Shown in pieces: positions 24,601-37,100 of a stretch of DNA of 64,000 nucleotides. Made by a program: the position numbers and the translations under genes. Origin of the DNA: Polytrichum commune (Eukaryota > Streptophyta > Polytrichopsida > Polytrichales > Polytrichaceae); NCBI GenBank assembly GCA_950295325.1, contig OX485807.1, forward strand, positions 32,149,666-32,213,665, written 5' to 3'. The notes beneath the pieces are model-generated. The model was given only the letters and a program-made list of their open reading frames with translations. It was not told the DNA's origin and did no database searches. Position 1 is the stretch's first letter. Each line of letters starts with the position of its first letter.

Positions 24601-27600
24601 GGGGTCATTTCTGACAATCAGATTTACTGAAATCTTATGGCAGAACCTGCAGTACAATTGATGAAAGTTAAGTAACTTCATTTAAAAGATATTCTGCTTA
24701 CACTTTGAAGGAGTACATAGACAACTCTACTCAGTACAAAGAGGAGTACCCACCTGAGGAATTGAACAGGGAAACTGACAAGATGGCAGTGGAGTTCCAC
24801 ATGGCACAGGTGGGGGAATGGAGGTTCGGCCACAGGAACAAGACAATTCAGTAAATGTTGTCTCCATGCATGGGGGGCAATGCCCCGAGTGACACAGCTC
24901 CTCACAAGTATGTTGTTTGCAACGGAGTTTTTTGCCACAGGGTAGCATGCAAATATGTGGATCACGGCCTTGCAATTGTGAAGAACCATTTTCACTTGCC
25001 AATGGACAACACCTGGTGAGAGAAATCATGACCACATAATTAAAGACTTGCTACACCATCCATGTTCCTTGCTTATATAAAAGAAAAACCAGAAACAGAG
25101 AGAGTTCTGATTCCTTTCCCTCAAACAAATAAATGTTCGAAAAAAGATCTGGTAAGACCCAAGAACAAAATTTGATCTTAATTTTGAGTTCCATGTTATT
25201 GAGTCCATTTTTAGCAACACACATTGTCAATTAGTCCTGAGAACTTTACTGCTAGACTTCCTCCTATCATCAGGACATTCTAAAAAGATGCTTCCATAAG
25301 CATAAACATTTCAGCCATGTGAATCCCACAAACATTTTTACTTCATTCGGCAGTGAACTTAGTGAAGCTATAATGCACATGAATGTTAAACGTGAAAGAA
25401 CTCACCTGTCATTGCACCTGTGCCGTCCACAACTTTTCTTCTTCCCACACTTCCTATCGCACAAAAACAGATATCCTACATCCATGTCCATATCTTCATC
25501 CTGGTCTTTCCCTTTCTCCTGAATTTTAGATACTTCAGGCTTGACTGTCATACAACAAGGAACTGTCCGAGATGAAGCCCCACATTGACATTTTTGCTCT
25601 ACTGAAACTTCACATGGAGGACAGGGGCCTAGGTGACACAAATCCCTACAAAAGTGCTTGTCACAAGGAAGACGCTTTTCACAGCTTTGTTGACAAGTAG
25701 GTATAGGATCTGTACAACTCTGCCGCTGCCTGCTTGAATCCAATAATTCGGTCAACTCTTTTTTCCCACATGGGCAAGTGTGGACCACTGAAGGGGACAA
25801 TTCACACTCCCCACATGAGCCAGGATGGCAGATATTCTTGCATCTGTGGTTTCCACATGGAAGGGTCTTGGGGCACTGCGTCTGGCAGGAAAATACAGCT
25901 CCATCCACATTAATCTGACCAGGTGGCTCCACATGGCCACAAAGCATTCCCTCCTCCAGGGCTCCACAGAAACATCGTGCCTCAAAGAGGACATCACATG
26001 ACTGACAAGCACCTTCATGGCAAGCTTGGACACAATTATGACGACCGCACAAAAGTGGTCGATCACATTGCTGCCCACAAGTACCAGCACCCTTTGCTTG
26101 CTCAGAACATCGTCTAGTGTTGGTAGTTTTTCCACAAGGACACGGCTGCGGAGGTGCTAGAGCTGTACAGGGTGGGCATGGACCTGGGTGGCATTGCATA
26201 GTGCAATGGTGTTGGCACTGACCATTTCTTGATTTATCTAATGTTCTTTTGCAAGGGCCACCACAACTATGAGGAGTGATGTAATAATCCACTTGAGGTT
26301 CTTCAACTTGCCCACAAAAGCAATAATATCGAAGCTCATTAGCACTGATCATCTGCGCAGTCTGACAACCTGGACACCTCCAATTCGCCTCCCCTGTGCC
26401 CGAGGAAGAGACTGTTAAATCATTTGAAATCGGTGCTCGGGCCCATTTCCTTATACATGGTAGATGGAAAATGTTATAACATTGGGTGCATGACCACACG
26501 GGAGCAGTGCGATTCACCGAGTCATAACAGATCATGCACTCAACTTTTCCTTTACTAAGCTTGACTTCAAGCTCCTGAACTAGCTGTGGAACGTTCATCT
26601 TATCCCCTGGAAGTTTTGGAAACCTTGAATGCTGCCCAGTGTCTCTTTCCTGGATCGCACTTCCAGGTCCATTGTGACCAGAATCAGGCACTTTCTGTGT
26701 CACTCTTCCTTTGTGATTGTTTGCCTGAGGTCTGCTGCTTGTGTCCTTGTTGAGCCTCCAATTTGTCATCTCCTGACCACCTCTGAATCGACCACCGCGA
26801 CTATCTCCACCTCTTCTACCATCATCTCTCCTATCAGTGTGATTTGCAAGAGGATTTCCATCTTCGCCTACTGCCTCCAGCCTCACATCACCACTGCCAG
26901 ACATTTGTCGACCATAACTTTGATTCCGTCTCGATTGGGAGTTGTTCCTAGAGACACCTCCTTGAATTGAGAGGTCACGTAGCTCACCTTCTATGGCCTC
27001 AACACTGTCCCTCTCTCTCTGACCTTGCCTGAAATCCTCTGTCCCATGTCGGTCGGACGAGACATCATTTCTCCTGCGTGGTCCATCCCTTCCTCTTCCA
27101 GCAGGATCGCCTCGCCTGCCGCCCCTTCTGTTGTCAAATCCTCTATTGAAATTTGCAGATAATTCACCTCTCGATTGCTCCACAGTATTCACTTGTGTGG
27201 ATGTCTGCCACATTTAATTGCAAAAATGAGCAAGGTAGATGGTGCTAAAAGCGTCACTTTAAGCGCTGAGCCCACCTACTCTTATTAGATTGATAGAGAT
27301 TTAGTTATTTCTTGTTAGCAAGTGAAAGAATGTTCCAACACACCAAAGTATGCCTTATTTGAACTCCATATGCAAAGTTAAGGGTTCAGATTTTAATTGG
27401 AAGATCCAAACCCAGCATGCTCTACCTTCTACATCCAACCTGTTTGAGTTGCTAATACACATGCCAAATGACACTCTGCCTCTCTGCCACAACCATGTCA
27501 ATGTGCTAACACCCATGCCAGAACACACTCTGCCCTGATCATAATGATGTTAACGTGAAGAAGAAAAAGGAGAGAATAGAGGTAGATGTCTGTACCTCTG

Positions 27601-27868
27601 CTAGCTCGGAACGACTGCCCAATTCCATAGATGGCGCTCCCACTTGGTCCAAGACACGAACATCACCTGAATGACCCGCACCTGTTGATTTCCTGCCTCT
27701 TCTGGAGCTTGAAGGAAATGAGCCTCCTCCTCCTCCTCCTCCTCCTCCTCCTACAGCTCCACTCCCTCTCTGATCCGAAGGCCTCCGAGCCCCTTGATAG
27801 GATCCAGGGCCAAAGGCACCAGCAGCTCCAGAAACGTTATTATCGCTTTGCAACTGTGGAATCTCCAT
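21693..27868 (-). CDS. NFXL1: NF-X1-type zinc finger protein, NFXL1-like
   Basis: Four exons: 27868-27596, 27204-25406, 25012-24754 and 23357-21693. All junctions are GT-AG with matching phases (0, 2, 0), giving 1331 residues; the Arabidopsis relative is a little shorter. Start is the first ATG of the frame. The N-terminus has a Gly run followed by an Arg/Gly/Asp-rich tail. A RING-like Cys/His finger spans about residues 314-371 (CMIC...CPGC). A long array of NF-X1 fingers (CGxHxC...CHxGxCPPC) fills about 390-910. A segment near 990-1080 corresponds to the conserved C-terminal region of plant NFXL1, and the end is acidic. By family this is a nuclear regulator of stress and defence responses, with possible ubiquitin-ligase activity from the RING. 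The last intron carries a 724-bp MITE. Confidence 0.93.
23583..24306. mobile_element. 724-bp MITE inside NFXL1 intron 3
   Basis: The left end TAAGGTAGAGGGTGCTAAAA and the right end, whose reverse complement reads TAAGGTAGAGGGTGCTTAAA, form a terminal inverted repeat of about 27 bp. TA lies at both borders. The element is well inside the 1396-bp third intron, away from both splice sites. The interior has no transposase. A single similar end, AAGGTAGATGGTGCTAAAA, lies in intron 1 at about 27232 without a partner. Confidence 0.75.
27723..27752 (+). repeat. CCT trinucleotide run coding for polyglycine in NFXL1
   Basis: A perfect run of about ten CCT/CTC triplets lies in NFXL1 exon 1. On the coding strand it reads GGA/GGAGGA and encodes roughly ten consecutive glycines near residue 40-50. 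Length is likely to vary between individuals. Confidence 0.8.
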
Positions 27869-28351
27869 AACACTACTCAGCCGGGTCTGCGTTCTGTTTC
27901 TAAAAATAAAGAAATCCCCGGATGAGAAGCACAGTGGACCTGTTCCTTGGTGGGGAACCCGGGCTAGAGCTCCTGGTCACCCAAACGTTTTCCTCCTCCT
28001 AGGGCTTCCACCGTGAGCCCTAGATTTATAAATTGTGCCGTTGTGGAGCCGGTGGCTGATGCTTTGCTGATGGGCGAATTCAAACCCTAAATGGCTTCTT
28101 GAACAGAGGCCACACCTTTGAACAATGCAATTTGCCTTAAGTGCTGCTGCCGCTGCTGCTTCTTCAGGGCTCCTTGCGAGGTTCACATTGGTATTTGCAA
28201 TTGTAGCAAAATACTACAATGCGTCGACTACCTACTCAAGAAATGTGTTGGTTGGTCGATGAACACAGCTCCCAGAGAAACAGATCGTAGAAGAGACACG
28301 ATGCCCCTGTAACACACAATTTTGAACTCATTACGACCATGCTGCCAATTC

Positions 28352-28745
28352 TGTAAGCATATGAGGAGCAAGTTACACAGCTGGTATATCCAAATCTTGA
28401 CAAGAACACTTCAACATATTCATCACGGCTTCCATGGTTGACACATTCTCAAGAACAATTTGCCATAGGTGTCAGCCGAGATGAACGGGTTTAGTTGACT
28501 TATAATTTTTCAAAAAATAAAGATTAAGGACTGGCTGCGAATTTTGTGAGCCCCCGACGAGCAAAGCTACGGAGCTGGTATATATCCAAATCCTGACAAG
28601 GAACGCTTCCTCGTATTCATCACATTTTACATAGATGACATATTCTCAAGAACTATTTGCCGTAATTGCCATAGCCGAGATGAACGGGTTTAAGTGACTT
28701 ATACTTTCACAAACTAGAAATTAAGGACTGGACTACGAATCTCTA
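28352..28745 (+). repeat. tandem duplication upstream of NFXL1
   Basis: Two adjacent units of about 190 bp (about 28361-28545 and 28555-28742) share 'ggtatat.tccaaatc', 'tgacatattctcaagaac'-like text, 'agccgagatgaacgggttta' and 'taaggactgg'. They lie 0.5-0.9 kb upstream of the NFXL1 start codon, so they may fall in its promoter or leader. Confidence 0.65.
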
Positions 28746-30139
28746 GTTTCCAAAGCACGCAAGAATGAGCGTCAAAATTCCCTGGTGTATGTATTCCTCT
28801 TCAAATAAATGTCCCAACCCATTCCGTCATTGGCCTCCACAAGAAGCTCAATAGGACAGCGAGCCTGATGACTGAAGATCTATAGAGCCCACAAAAACAC
28901 ATAGATCAACTATAGAAACCCATCATACTCCACGGAATTGTTGCGAAAAGTTCGGATTCAAGGTTTGACCGCATGATTAACTGACTTCGCTAATGCAGGT
29001 CACATGCCTCTTTAATCCCACATACTCTAACTTGGACATCGACATTTGGAATTTAAACTGAGCCTCCAAGACGACATTCATGTAGATCCTCGTACATTCA
29101 AATCACCTCTCCCCACCCTAACCCTAAATCCATCATTCCCTCACCACATAGAAAAGAAACCTGAGCGTCTGGACGCATCAACACAACAGTCACACATCCA
29201 CGCAGATTATAATTCCAAGAAACAAGGATTGCACCGATTTACCAAAGGATTCTACTCAATTGGAATGCTCTATTCACTTAAACCCTAAACCGAAGTATTT
29301 TGCTCACACCAAATATGAAAGCTCTCGGGGTGACGCAGCAGCCGAACAATTGGAATGATAAGAAATTCCAACCAGTGCAGAATTTATTTGATGATTGGAG
29401 ATTCCAAGATAACCCAACGCCCAAGTAACCTGCCGCTGATCAGAGAGCCCACACAGCGGCGACCAGCAGACACCGACAAGGAGGAGGAAAGAAGGTGGGA
29501 ATGGATTGAGGAAGGCTGGCCCCCAAGCCAAGGGGTGCTTCCCGAGGAGTTTCCGTTGGACCCGGCCCGTCCCGGCCTCCCCCACCCGCTCATTACCTAA
29601 CAGCCTTACTTGGAGCAACAGGAGCCTCATCAAACAAGGGAAACCCACAGCACAATGCAGGCCAGCTTTTGTGATGTGGCTGGGCACACTTGCCACGTGT
29701 CACACACAAAGACCTCATGTGAGGTGTGCTTTCAAAGAAATGAGACTAATAAGCTATTTCATTGGCTCTTGGTACATCCATTGGCTAGTTTGTGAGGCAC
29801 TTTGAGGGGGCTGATCACACCGGCCAGTTCACACACCATCCGTCGGCATCTCCAGCTGTAATAGTGTGAAAAGTGGTGGACCAACGTCTAATTCTAAACA
29901 TAATCCCCAGCAATTTCACGGTTGGAATTGGACGGACAGTTTGGTGTGATCGGGGCATGAGTGGGCTTCAAGGAGCCCTGGTTGGGATGACTTAGTAATT
30001 GACAAATGTGACACGAGGTCATAGAAGGTTTAAGTATGAACATGGCGGTATATGAATCTTTTTGTCAAGTGTATGTGGTTATGTTTTCTTAACATGGACT
30101 TTAAATATGCTCTCCAGTTCTCCTCCTCCCCCCCTTGAA
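28746..30139. other. gene-free upstream region
   Basis: No gene is supported. A GC-rich patch at about 29440-29600 gives overlapping open frames on both strands (for example 29304-29696 minus), typical of composition rather than coding. Confidence 0.4.
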
Positions 30140-30560
30140 TTGTTGAGGCAACTGTGGTTAATAAATTCAAGGCTTTGTATTCATTAAGTACCCTCCTCAC
30201 AAGTCCAAACATTGATACCAATGAGTGTTAGCATTCTTAAAGTATCTTGTTTCCTTTGGATATCAAACATATTACTAGCTTTGGGAACTTAAGGGTGCAT
30301 TTGAAGGAAGGAGTTGAAGTAAGAATAGAATGTTGTCAAAAGATCCTTCACATGTCTCACTACCTTGAACTAAAAAGGGTTTGGACAACGAGATTGGTGC
30401 AATGTGCAATCCAAGGGACAACCACCATTTTTTTGATAATGTGGACAATCACACCCAATTTTGCACCTTGGAATGTAGAAACTCCATCTTCCCCAAATGT
30501 GATCAACCCTTCTCTTATGACTTTATGACTTTCCTCCCTTGATGTTCCACAAGTTTTCAC
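30140..30560 (-). pseudogene. hAT-type transposase fragment
   Basis: Read on the minus strand, three short segments in different frames match the order seen in plant hAT/BED-finger transposase-like proteins. First comes a stretch ending IAHCTNLVVQTL, the counterpart of the family's HCxAHRTNLxxQ block. Next is VVRHVKDLLTTFYSYF (about 30290-30370). Last is VSMFGLVRRVLNEYKAL (about 30150-30221), the counterpart of the RWISM...EYK block. The first two are separated by a frameshift at the SSR-stop. Stops and shifts make it nonfunctional. N- and C-terminal domains were not found, and neither were terminal inverted repeats. Confidence 0.65.
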
Positions 30561-31480
30561 TCTTAGATACTAACACTATGGACTCTTTATGGGTTTTAAG
30601 CACACTTTATAGATAACTTTGCTTACCTCCTCATCTTTGTAAGGGGTTTGTAGGTAGGCTATGCCCAAAGAAAGGTTAGCAACCAAATGAACTAGAAATC
30701 GCGGTCTTATCATATGATTTCTTTTTACACTACCCTAATCCATGGGAGTTGTTGCTTGCACACACTACCCTCATCAATGGAAGGGACAACAATATCAAAA
30801 GAATACACTTGGATATATCAATGGTGTTTGGGTATGGTCCACAAACGAACCTTTGAAATTTGAAACCCTTGGGAAGGGCTAAAGGTGGAGCCATGACTAC
30901 AATTACAAATGTGGCCAAAAGATTGAGAAATCTAAACAAGAAACTTATAATGCACATGCAAAACACTAGCAAAGATTTTGAACAAGACAAAATCACAAAG
31001 GACTTGCAAACAAACTTAAATGCAAGGGTTTGAAACTCACAAAGCATTAACCTACAGTTGGATGATACTAGCAAGGGTATCAGCAACCAAAAGCACACAA
31101 CAACAAGGGTTATGGTACTTAAGTGTAAATTAAGAAATTAGAAGAATGGGAGACATTAGAAAATGTGCAAGAGGCCCAAAGAACTCAAATGAGAAGGGTT
31201 GCCAAGTGCAAAAGAATGTATCCTACTTGAAGTACATCATAGCGGGCACAAGAACATGGCCAACAACTTTTCAAAGCTTCCAAAACACAAACAATATGAA
31301 GAGGAAGGTTGAAACTATATCACATATGCATGAATTTTTTCCATTTAACCCAAGAGCAATGAATACACCTCCAAAGAAGAGCATTAGAAGTAACACACAC
31401 ACCTCAACCCTCAAACACAAATGCATGAGCCAAAACTAAAAAATAAATAAATAAAAACACATCAAAGTCAAAAATGTGGA
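30561..31480. other. no recognised feature
   Basis: AT-rich DNA. The 122-residue minus-strand frame at 30730-31098 is hydrophobic but lacks any family pattern. I see no gene or element ends. Confidence 0.4.
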
Positions 31481-32760
31481 AGATAGTGAACTATCCATTT
31501 GGATTTGGGATATGCAAGGCGATTTGGGATCGTCTTGGTGTTGCCCTTTGAATCGACAAGTAAATGCCTAGCTGATATAGAGGAGCACCCATAAACATCC
31601 AAGTGTTAAACATGGGAGCTAGCAATAGAGCCAACATTAGGGAAGGCATCAACAAGGGTGGACAAAAAACAAACCAAGGCAATTGTGAACCATGGGACCG
31701 GTGGTTGGGCAACAAAGGCAATCACAAGGACGACAACATGAATGGCGGCAATGAAGGTAAGACAAGGAGCAACAACAAGTAAAGTGACTTGATGAGGAGT
31801 AAGGGCCAAGTTCCATGTGCCGGTCCCGGTCCGTTTTTTAAATGGGTGAGAAACGGGTGACATCATCCAAAAAATGGGTGATGTCACCCATTTTATGAAG
31901 GGGTACTTCTATGTGGGGTGCCGGTTTTTTTCGATTTCCTACTTTCTAACTAAATTTGGTGAGTGATAAGACATGACACTTTATGAAGGTCACCGGCAAT
32001 GAAGGTCATCTAGATTCTAAAAACATCATAAAATATACGGTTCCCTAGGAGTACTCCTCAAAAGAAGGGATTAAAAGAACAAAGTGGCCTTTAGTATCCA
32101 AGGGTGTACCCTAGGTGACCGGCCGATCCGGTCACCGGAGCTTTCTAACTGACACATGTCCTTCATGTTACCGTTAGGACCACCGGTCCTTTGACACCCG
32201 TTCTTGCACAACACAAAATGTGGGACACCCATCCATGGGGGGTACCGGTCCTTGGGTGAGAAGGATGGGCACATGGCACCACCCTCTTTTCACCGGCCCA
32301 CCCATTTATTTTGAAAAAAACGGACCGGGACCGGCACATGGAACTTGGCCCTAAGGGCAGGTAAGGCGAGGAATATGAAGAGAACAACGATGAGGAGATG
32401 GCAACAAAGTGAAGGTGGGTGACAATCAAGAGACAAGGACGACTACAAAAGCGTGAAGGGGCAAGTTAGTGAGGGCAACATATGAGGACAACCACCAAGG
32501 CAATGGTGAGGTTGACAAGTAGGATGAATGAACATTTAAATGGCGTAGGAGGACATCCAAGGGCAACTACGACAATGGTAAGCATCATGAGTAAAGGGAG
32601 CACCAACAAAAGAGCAATGTGACAATGGGCAAGAGAAGCAAGTGAACATGCGACCAAGAAGCATCAACACAAGGTGACACAAATAAGCAATTGGCAAAAG
32701 AATGACAAGATGGCTATAGTGTAGGGAGGAGAGGTGGTTGCCAACAAAGAGTGGAAAGGA
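31480..32760 (+). other. purine-rich, strand-asymmetric tract split by a MITE
   Basis: Outside the MITE at 31803-32351, the plus strand is dominated by A and G with many 'aaggcaacaa', 'gacaagga' and 'acaatggcaag'-type words and few T. This gives long minus-strand open frames rich in Leu, Val and Ala, which I regard as composition artefacts. The two flanks resemble each other in composition and could be one ancestral tract, possibly a worn minisatellite. Confidence 0.45.
31803..32351. mobile_element. PIF/Harbinger (Tourist)-type MITE, 549 bp
   Basis: The terminal inverted repeat begins GGGCCAAGTTCCATGTGCCG and is perfect for about 37 bp at both ends. TAA is duplicated directly on both sides (31800-31802 and 32352-32354). 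GGGCC-type ends with TAA duplications are the hallmark of Tourist/PIF-Harbinger elements. The interior contains further palindromes, such as one around 'gggtgatgtcaccc'. No transposase is encoded. The near-perfect ends argue for recent insertion. Confidence 0.9.
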
Positions 32761-34138
32761 TGTGTTGCTTATTTTTCAATAGATGGACTATGGGACAACT
32801 TAATCTAATGAGATTGGGGCTTGTTTGTTTAGAACTTAATGTTTGTTGAGGATGATGTGTGTTAAGTATTTAATAACTATTTGTGACAAGGTTTCCATAA
32901 GTTTGTGGACATTGTGTGTGAGGATGTTCATGTCCTACATGGATATTGTATGTCAAAGCTTTGTCATTTTATGTTGACTGGGTATTTGGAAGATGTAGGT
33001 CCTGGCTTTCTTGTGATAGGCACCCAATAGGTCCTGTTGAATGTGCATGACAAAACGAGTATGTAGACTGGTATCTTGTGATGGGATTTCCTGCAGTTGA
33101 ACATGCCAAGGTTATTTAAGCTTTGCACTCAGACAATCACTATTCGAAAACAATGTTATGACACATTCTCAGATTCAGATAATTAAGTCACGTATACAAC
33201 CCTCCCTTCCTTGAATGCACTTCTGAAGTTGTGTGGTTCCTGTAATCTGCTGTCAAATGCTTTCAATCAACACACAACCCCAAAATGATTCTCAAGTGAG
33301 CAAAAATTCAGTCCTCAATGCGCATTCTCAAACAAGGATTACAACTGGGTGCTTCAGAGTGTCTCCCGCATTGCGAGTAGTAGGAAGAATCTGTACATAT
33401 ATATGTCCAGGCAACTAGAGACCTACAACACTCCCTTATGAACCAGTGACACTCAGTTGATGGCTAAATGACAGGTAATCAAAATGCTCAATCAAAGAAA
33501 CATGCTGAAAGCATAGCCCAACATCACATGTTCCTGACCATACTTGTGTGGAGACTTTCTTCAGCCCATTAGACCTCATGAATAAAAGGTTGTTGTGATC
33601 ACTTGCATGACCTTAAATGTAGACTCTCAGTCAGAAAATTCTGAACAAATATTTGAAATCAGCTACTTCCTTTCCTTCACTGTCCAATATGAACTACTTA
33701 AAATCGTGCCTTGATTCAATATCTCTAAAAAGGGATTAAGGTACTTGTGGCTCAACTGCAAATCGATATCTAGTTTATAACATTGTCCTAGAGAAAGGAC
33801 AGAAGAACAACCTGCAATAGAGTACTGCAGCTTTTCAAAGGCTACCTGACTGACCTGATTCACCAATTTACACCTGCATTAAGTTTAACCATGGATAGGG
33901 CACCCCCTTGACCTTGTCGCAGAAAGTTGTCGAAGAAAATTTGACAAACGTGTTCTTGCGACAAATCTCTACATCATCAACACCTCATTGCCAGCAGAGT
34001 TCCAAAAATTTGAATAGAGCTCGCACCTTTCAGTACTATTACTGTGGCTATGCATATCTTCTCCAAAGCTTGATTAGAATGAAAGCTTGCTGTAGCAGGC
34101 CTATGTTGTCTCAAAAACCAGCAGATTTCTTGCTCATG
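32761..34138. other. gene-free; downstream flank of the galactosyltransferase gene
   Basis: No gene or element ends are seen. The last few hundred bases should include the 3' untranslated region of the minus-strand gene at 34139. Confidence 0.45.
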
Positions 34139-37100
34139 TTACACTAGCCTATCATTGAGATCCCCTGCAACGACAGGCATGACCTCACCACTGCTTAGAT
34201 TGGACCAAGAATAAGAGCCCGAAGTTCGTAGAGACCTTCCCTTCCGCTGCTTCACCAGATTAGCACGATTTCGTGAGAATAGTGCAGAAACAAGAAGAAG
34301 AAAAAAGCTAACTAAAAGTGCCCAAAGTCCTACCATCCAGAACTTTGGGCTGATGAGTGTGGGTATACTTCGTAATATCTTCGAGTTATCTTTGATCAAA
34401 CTCTTGATATTCTTAAGCTGGTTTGACTTGCGCAATGACAACTTCTTCGCCACCTTATGCTGGGACATTGATGAAATCTTGGGTCTGTCATCCTCATCAT
34501 CAACACTCATTTTGATGGCATTCTTCTCAACCTTTGTTGTCATGTCAATTATTGCCTTGGGTGGCGGCGGTGGCGATGTATGGCATCCTCTCCGCACATG
34601 GTGCAAACGAAGAGCTTCATTGAGAGTTCGCACGCATTCAATACTGATATTGTCCCTTGCAAAATCCCAGGATGTAATATTCTTGGGAAGTGTCGACTGG
34701 TCAGGTGGCTCAGGGAAGAATTGCCAGCAGTTGTTGGTCATGTCTTGCTCTCTCCACTCCTGCTTGTCAAAGTACCAGTCGCTAACACTAAATTTTAGAC
34801 CATAGTGCAGCAGACGTGGAGGGGTTTGCGGAATGTAGCCAGGATACAGCATAATGTCACCTCGCTTGTTGTGCTTCAGGTTGATCTGGCCACAAGAGAT
34901 CATGTTGTATTTTTAATTTTCTCGACTAAAAATTGAACCTTTCTTTGATGTACAAGTATGTTTGAATTGGCCTCTTTCCAAGGCTGTGAGGAATTATCAG
35001 CATCAGCAATAGCTACCAACACAGACGAAAAAACCTCAAGGACAGGGGATACCAGAGTGTCAAACAAAAGGGGCACCAGACGGTCTTTGCAAAATTGAGC
35101 TACTGCCACCAAACTATTCTTCTTGTGCCCAACCTCTGTATAGATTAGAGTTATCCTTTAACTAAATGGGACTTTTTGTGGGGAGTTGGTCCCTGTGATT
35201 GTTCCATAGTTGTTTTGCATACATATCAATAATTCCTTTCCACTTGTGGAGCATGCTTCGAGGCAGTGTTTGATTTTGAACAAAGAGCAACCTATTTTAG
35301 TTCATTGAGGGCCAAACTCATTTCAGCACCACTTGGCATGCCAAAATGATTTTGATCCTCAATCAACTGATATAGAATGTTCTTTGTTCAAACTTCCACA
35401 GTACCTCCAAGCATGCACCACAGACTTACTGAACATGGAAGGTGTTGTACTCAGAAAAACCAAATCCCTTAAACTCATGTTGAGTTAGAGGATGACTCTA
35501 TTAGAGTGCTTCTCTCTTGCATTCACATTGGCTCTACCAATCCAAGCGAGAAAAATTACCTCAGCTGCCCCAAAGGAGTATCCATACATTTCACTGATCC
35601 AACCCTGCTGATAGATGTCTCCAGTGATGTTGGTTGCATAGTGTTCCTTATCAGCCCGAACTTCCTCTGTTTTATGAAGCCAGTATGGTGCTAGGTGACG
35701 CAGGTCATCAATGTGAATGATCAAAACTCCACCCACTTTACTGCATGCCTGTGGGTTTCGTGTGTGCAATTGGGCCAATATGTTGTCACACCCTATCAAG
35801 TACCTGCAAGGAAAAAGACTACTTAGTGTCTGTTTACAAAAACTAGCCCATAAATTATATGAAGACAAATTTGCACCACTTCCCAGAAACAAATGAACTG
35901 GTCTTACTCGTATGGGGCAGCAGCAACAACGCCTTTCTCAGCACCAAACTCCCAGGGAGTGATAGGACCCCGCATAATCATATCAGCATCCAGAATTATA
36001 ATATACTCAACGTCTGTTTGCACATGGTTCAACCAGTGTAGCACTGCTGCTGGCTTGTTGATGGCTGGATACCTGCAATGTAACAATCACAAAAAGTATA
36101 GATCATATGCGACCCTTTGATTCAAAATTTTGTTGAAATTTCAACAAAATCTCCGCAAGTGGTCTAGGTAATTTAGCAAAAATTGTTCCACAAATCCAGC
36201 TGTATAGGAAACTTCTCTCACATACATTTAAAAGATAAAGACCTTGGGCTCACCAGTCACCAGTAAGTGGATGGCGGCTCATAGAAGGCACAATATGTGT
36301 CGGTGCCAACTCCATTCCACGATAAGTTTTCAAATCCTCAGGTGAACAACTTAGCAGTCGAGTGATGAATCCAGGTTGTCCACTCTGTTTGAAACTATGC
36401 ATGAGCCCAACTGTTTGCCAGTCAAAATATGATGTGCACTCAGTGGAGAAGAGAGTGTGAATCCGGGGATAATATAATACCCTTGCCGGCAGTTCGTTTG
36501 GAAGCACATGAGCTTCCTCCACTGCTCCTTTCCTCAGAAAGGTGACATAATCTGTTTCAAGTGATTTTGAACATCCGTGACTTTCATGATGAAGAAGAAG
36601 TGCTTCATTGAGTGTATTCATGCATTCAATGCTTAAGAGAGCACCTCGCAGCTGATTGCTGTCCTGTACCAACTTTTCAACCTGAGCCAGCATCACCAAG
36701 CATCCTTAGCAAGGTCAAACAAACACCATAGCTTGGCAAAAGAGGCAATTAGTGTACAAGAACTTCCTTTTTTGAAGGAACTGAAGCCAGGAAGATGAGG
36801 GATTTACCTCATGAGGGAAAGGGGGAGGTGGAAATAGACGGTTGCAAATATACACAAGATCATCTTCATGATGATCCAGCTTTGCAAATTTCCACCCTCC
36901 CACTTGAAATGGAAGTCCATAGTGCATCAACAAAGGCTCTACCCCTGGCCCTGGTATGTAGCCCGGGTATATCATCACATCGTCGTTTATTTTGTGGCGT
37001 AATCCCACCTGCATTTGCAAAAAATAATTGCTCTCATAAACTATCAGCTCATATACCCTAAATATGTAGTCCAATTTCCCCTGAAGCCCAATCGTGACTG

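Noticed and set aside
29304-29805. Overlapping frames on both strands near 29.5 kb
   Set aside because: A GC-rich patch lengthens open frames in every phase; no domain, and no splice pattern linking them.
30730-31098. Hydrophobic 122-residue minus-strand frame as a membrane protein
   Set aside because: It has no conserved motif and its residue bias follows the base composition.
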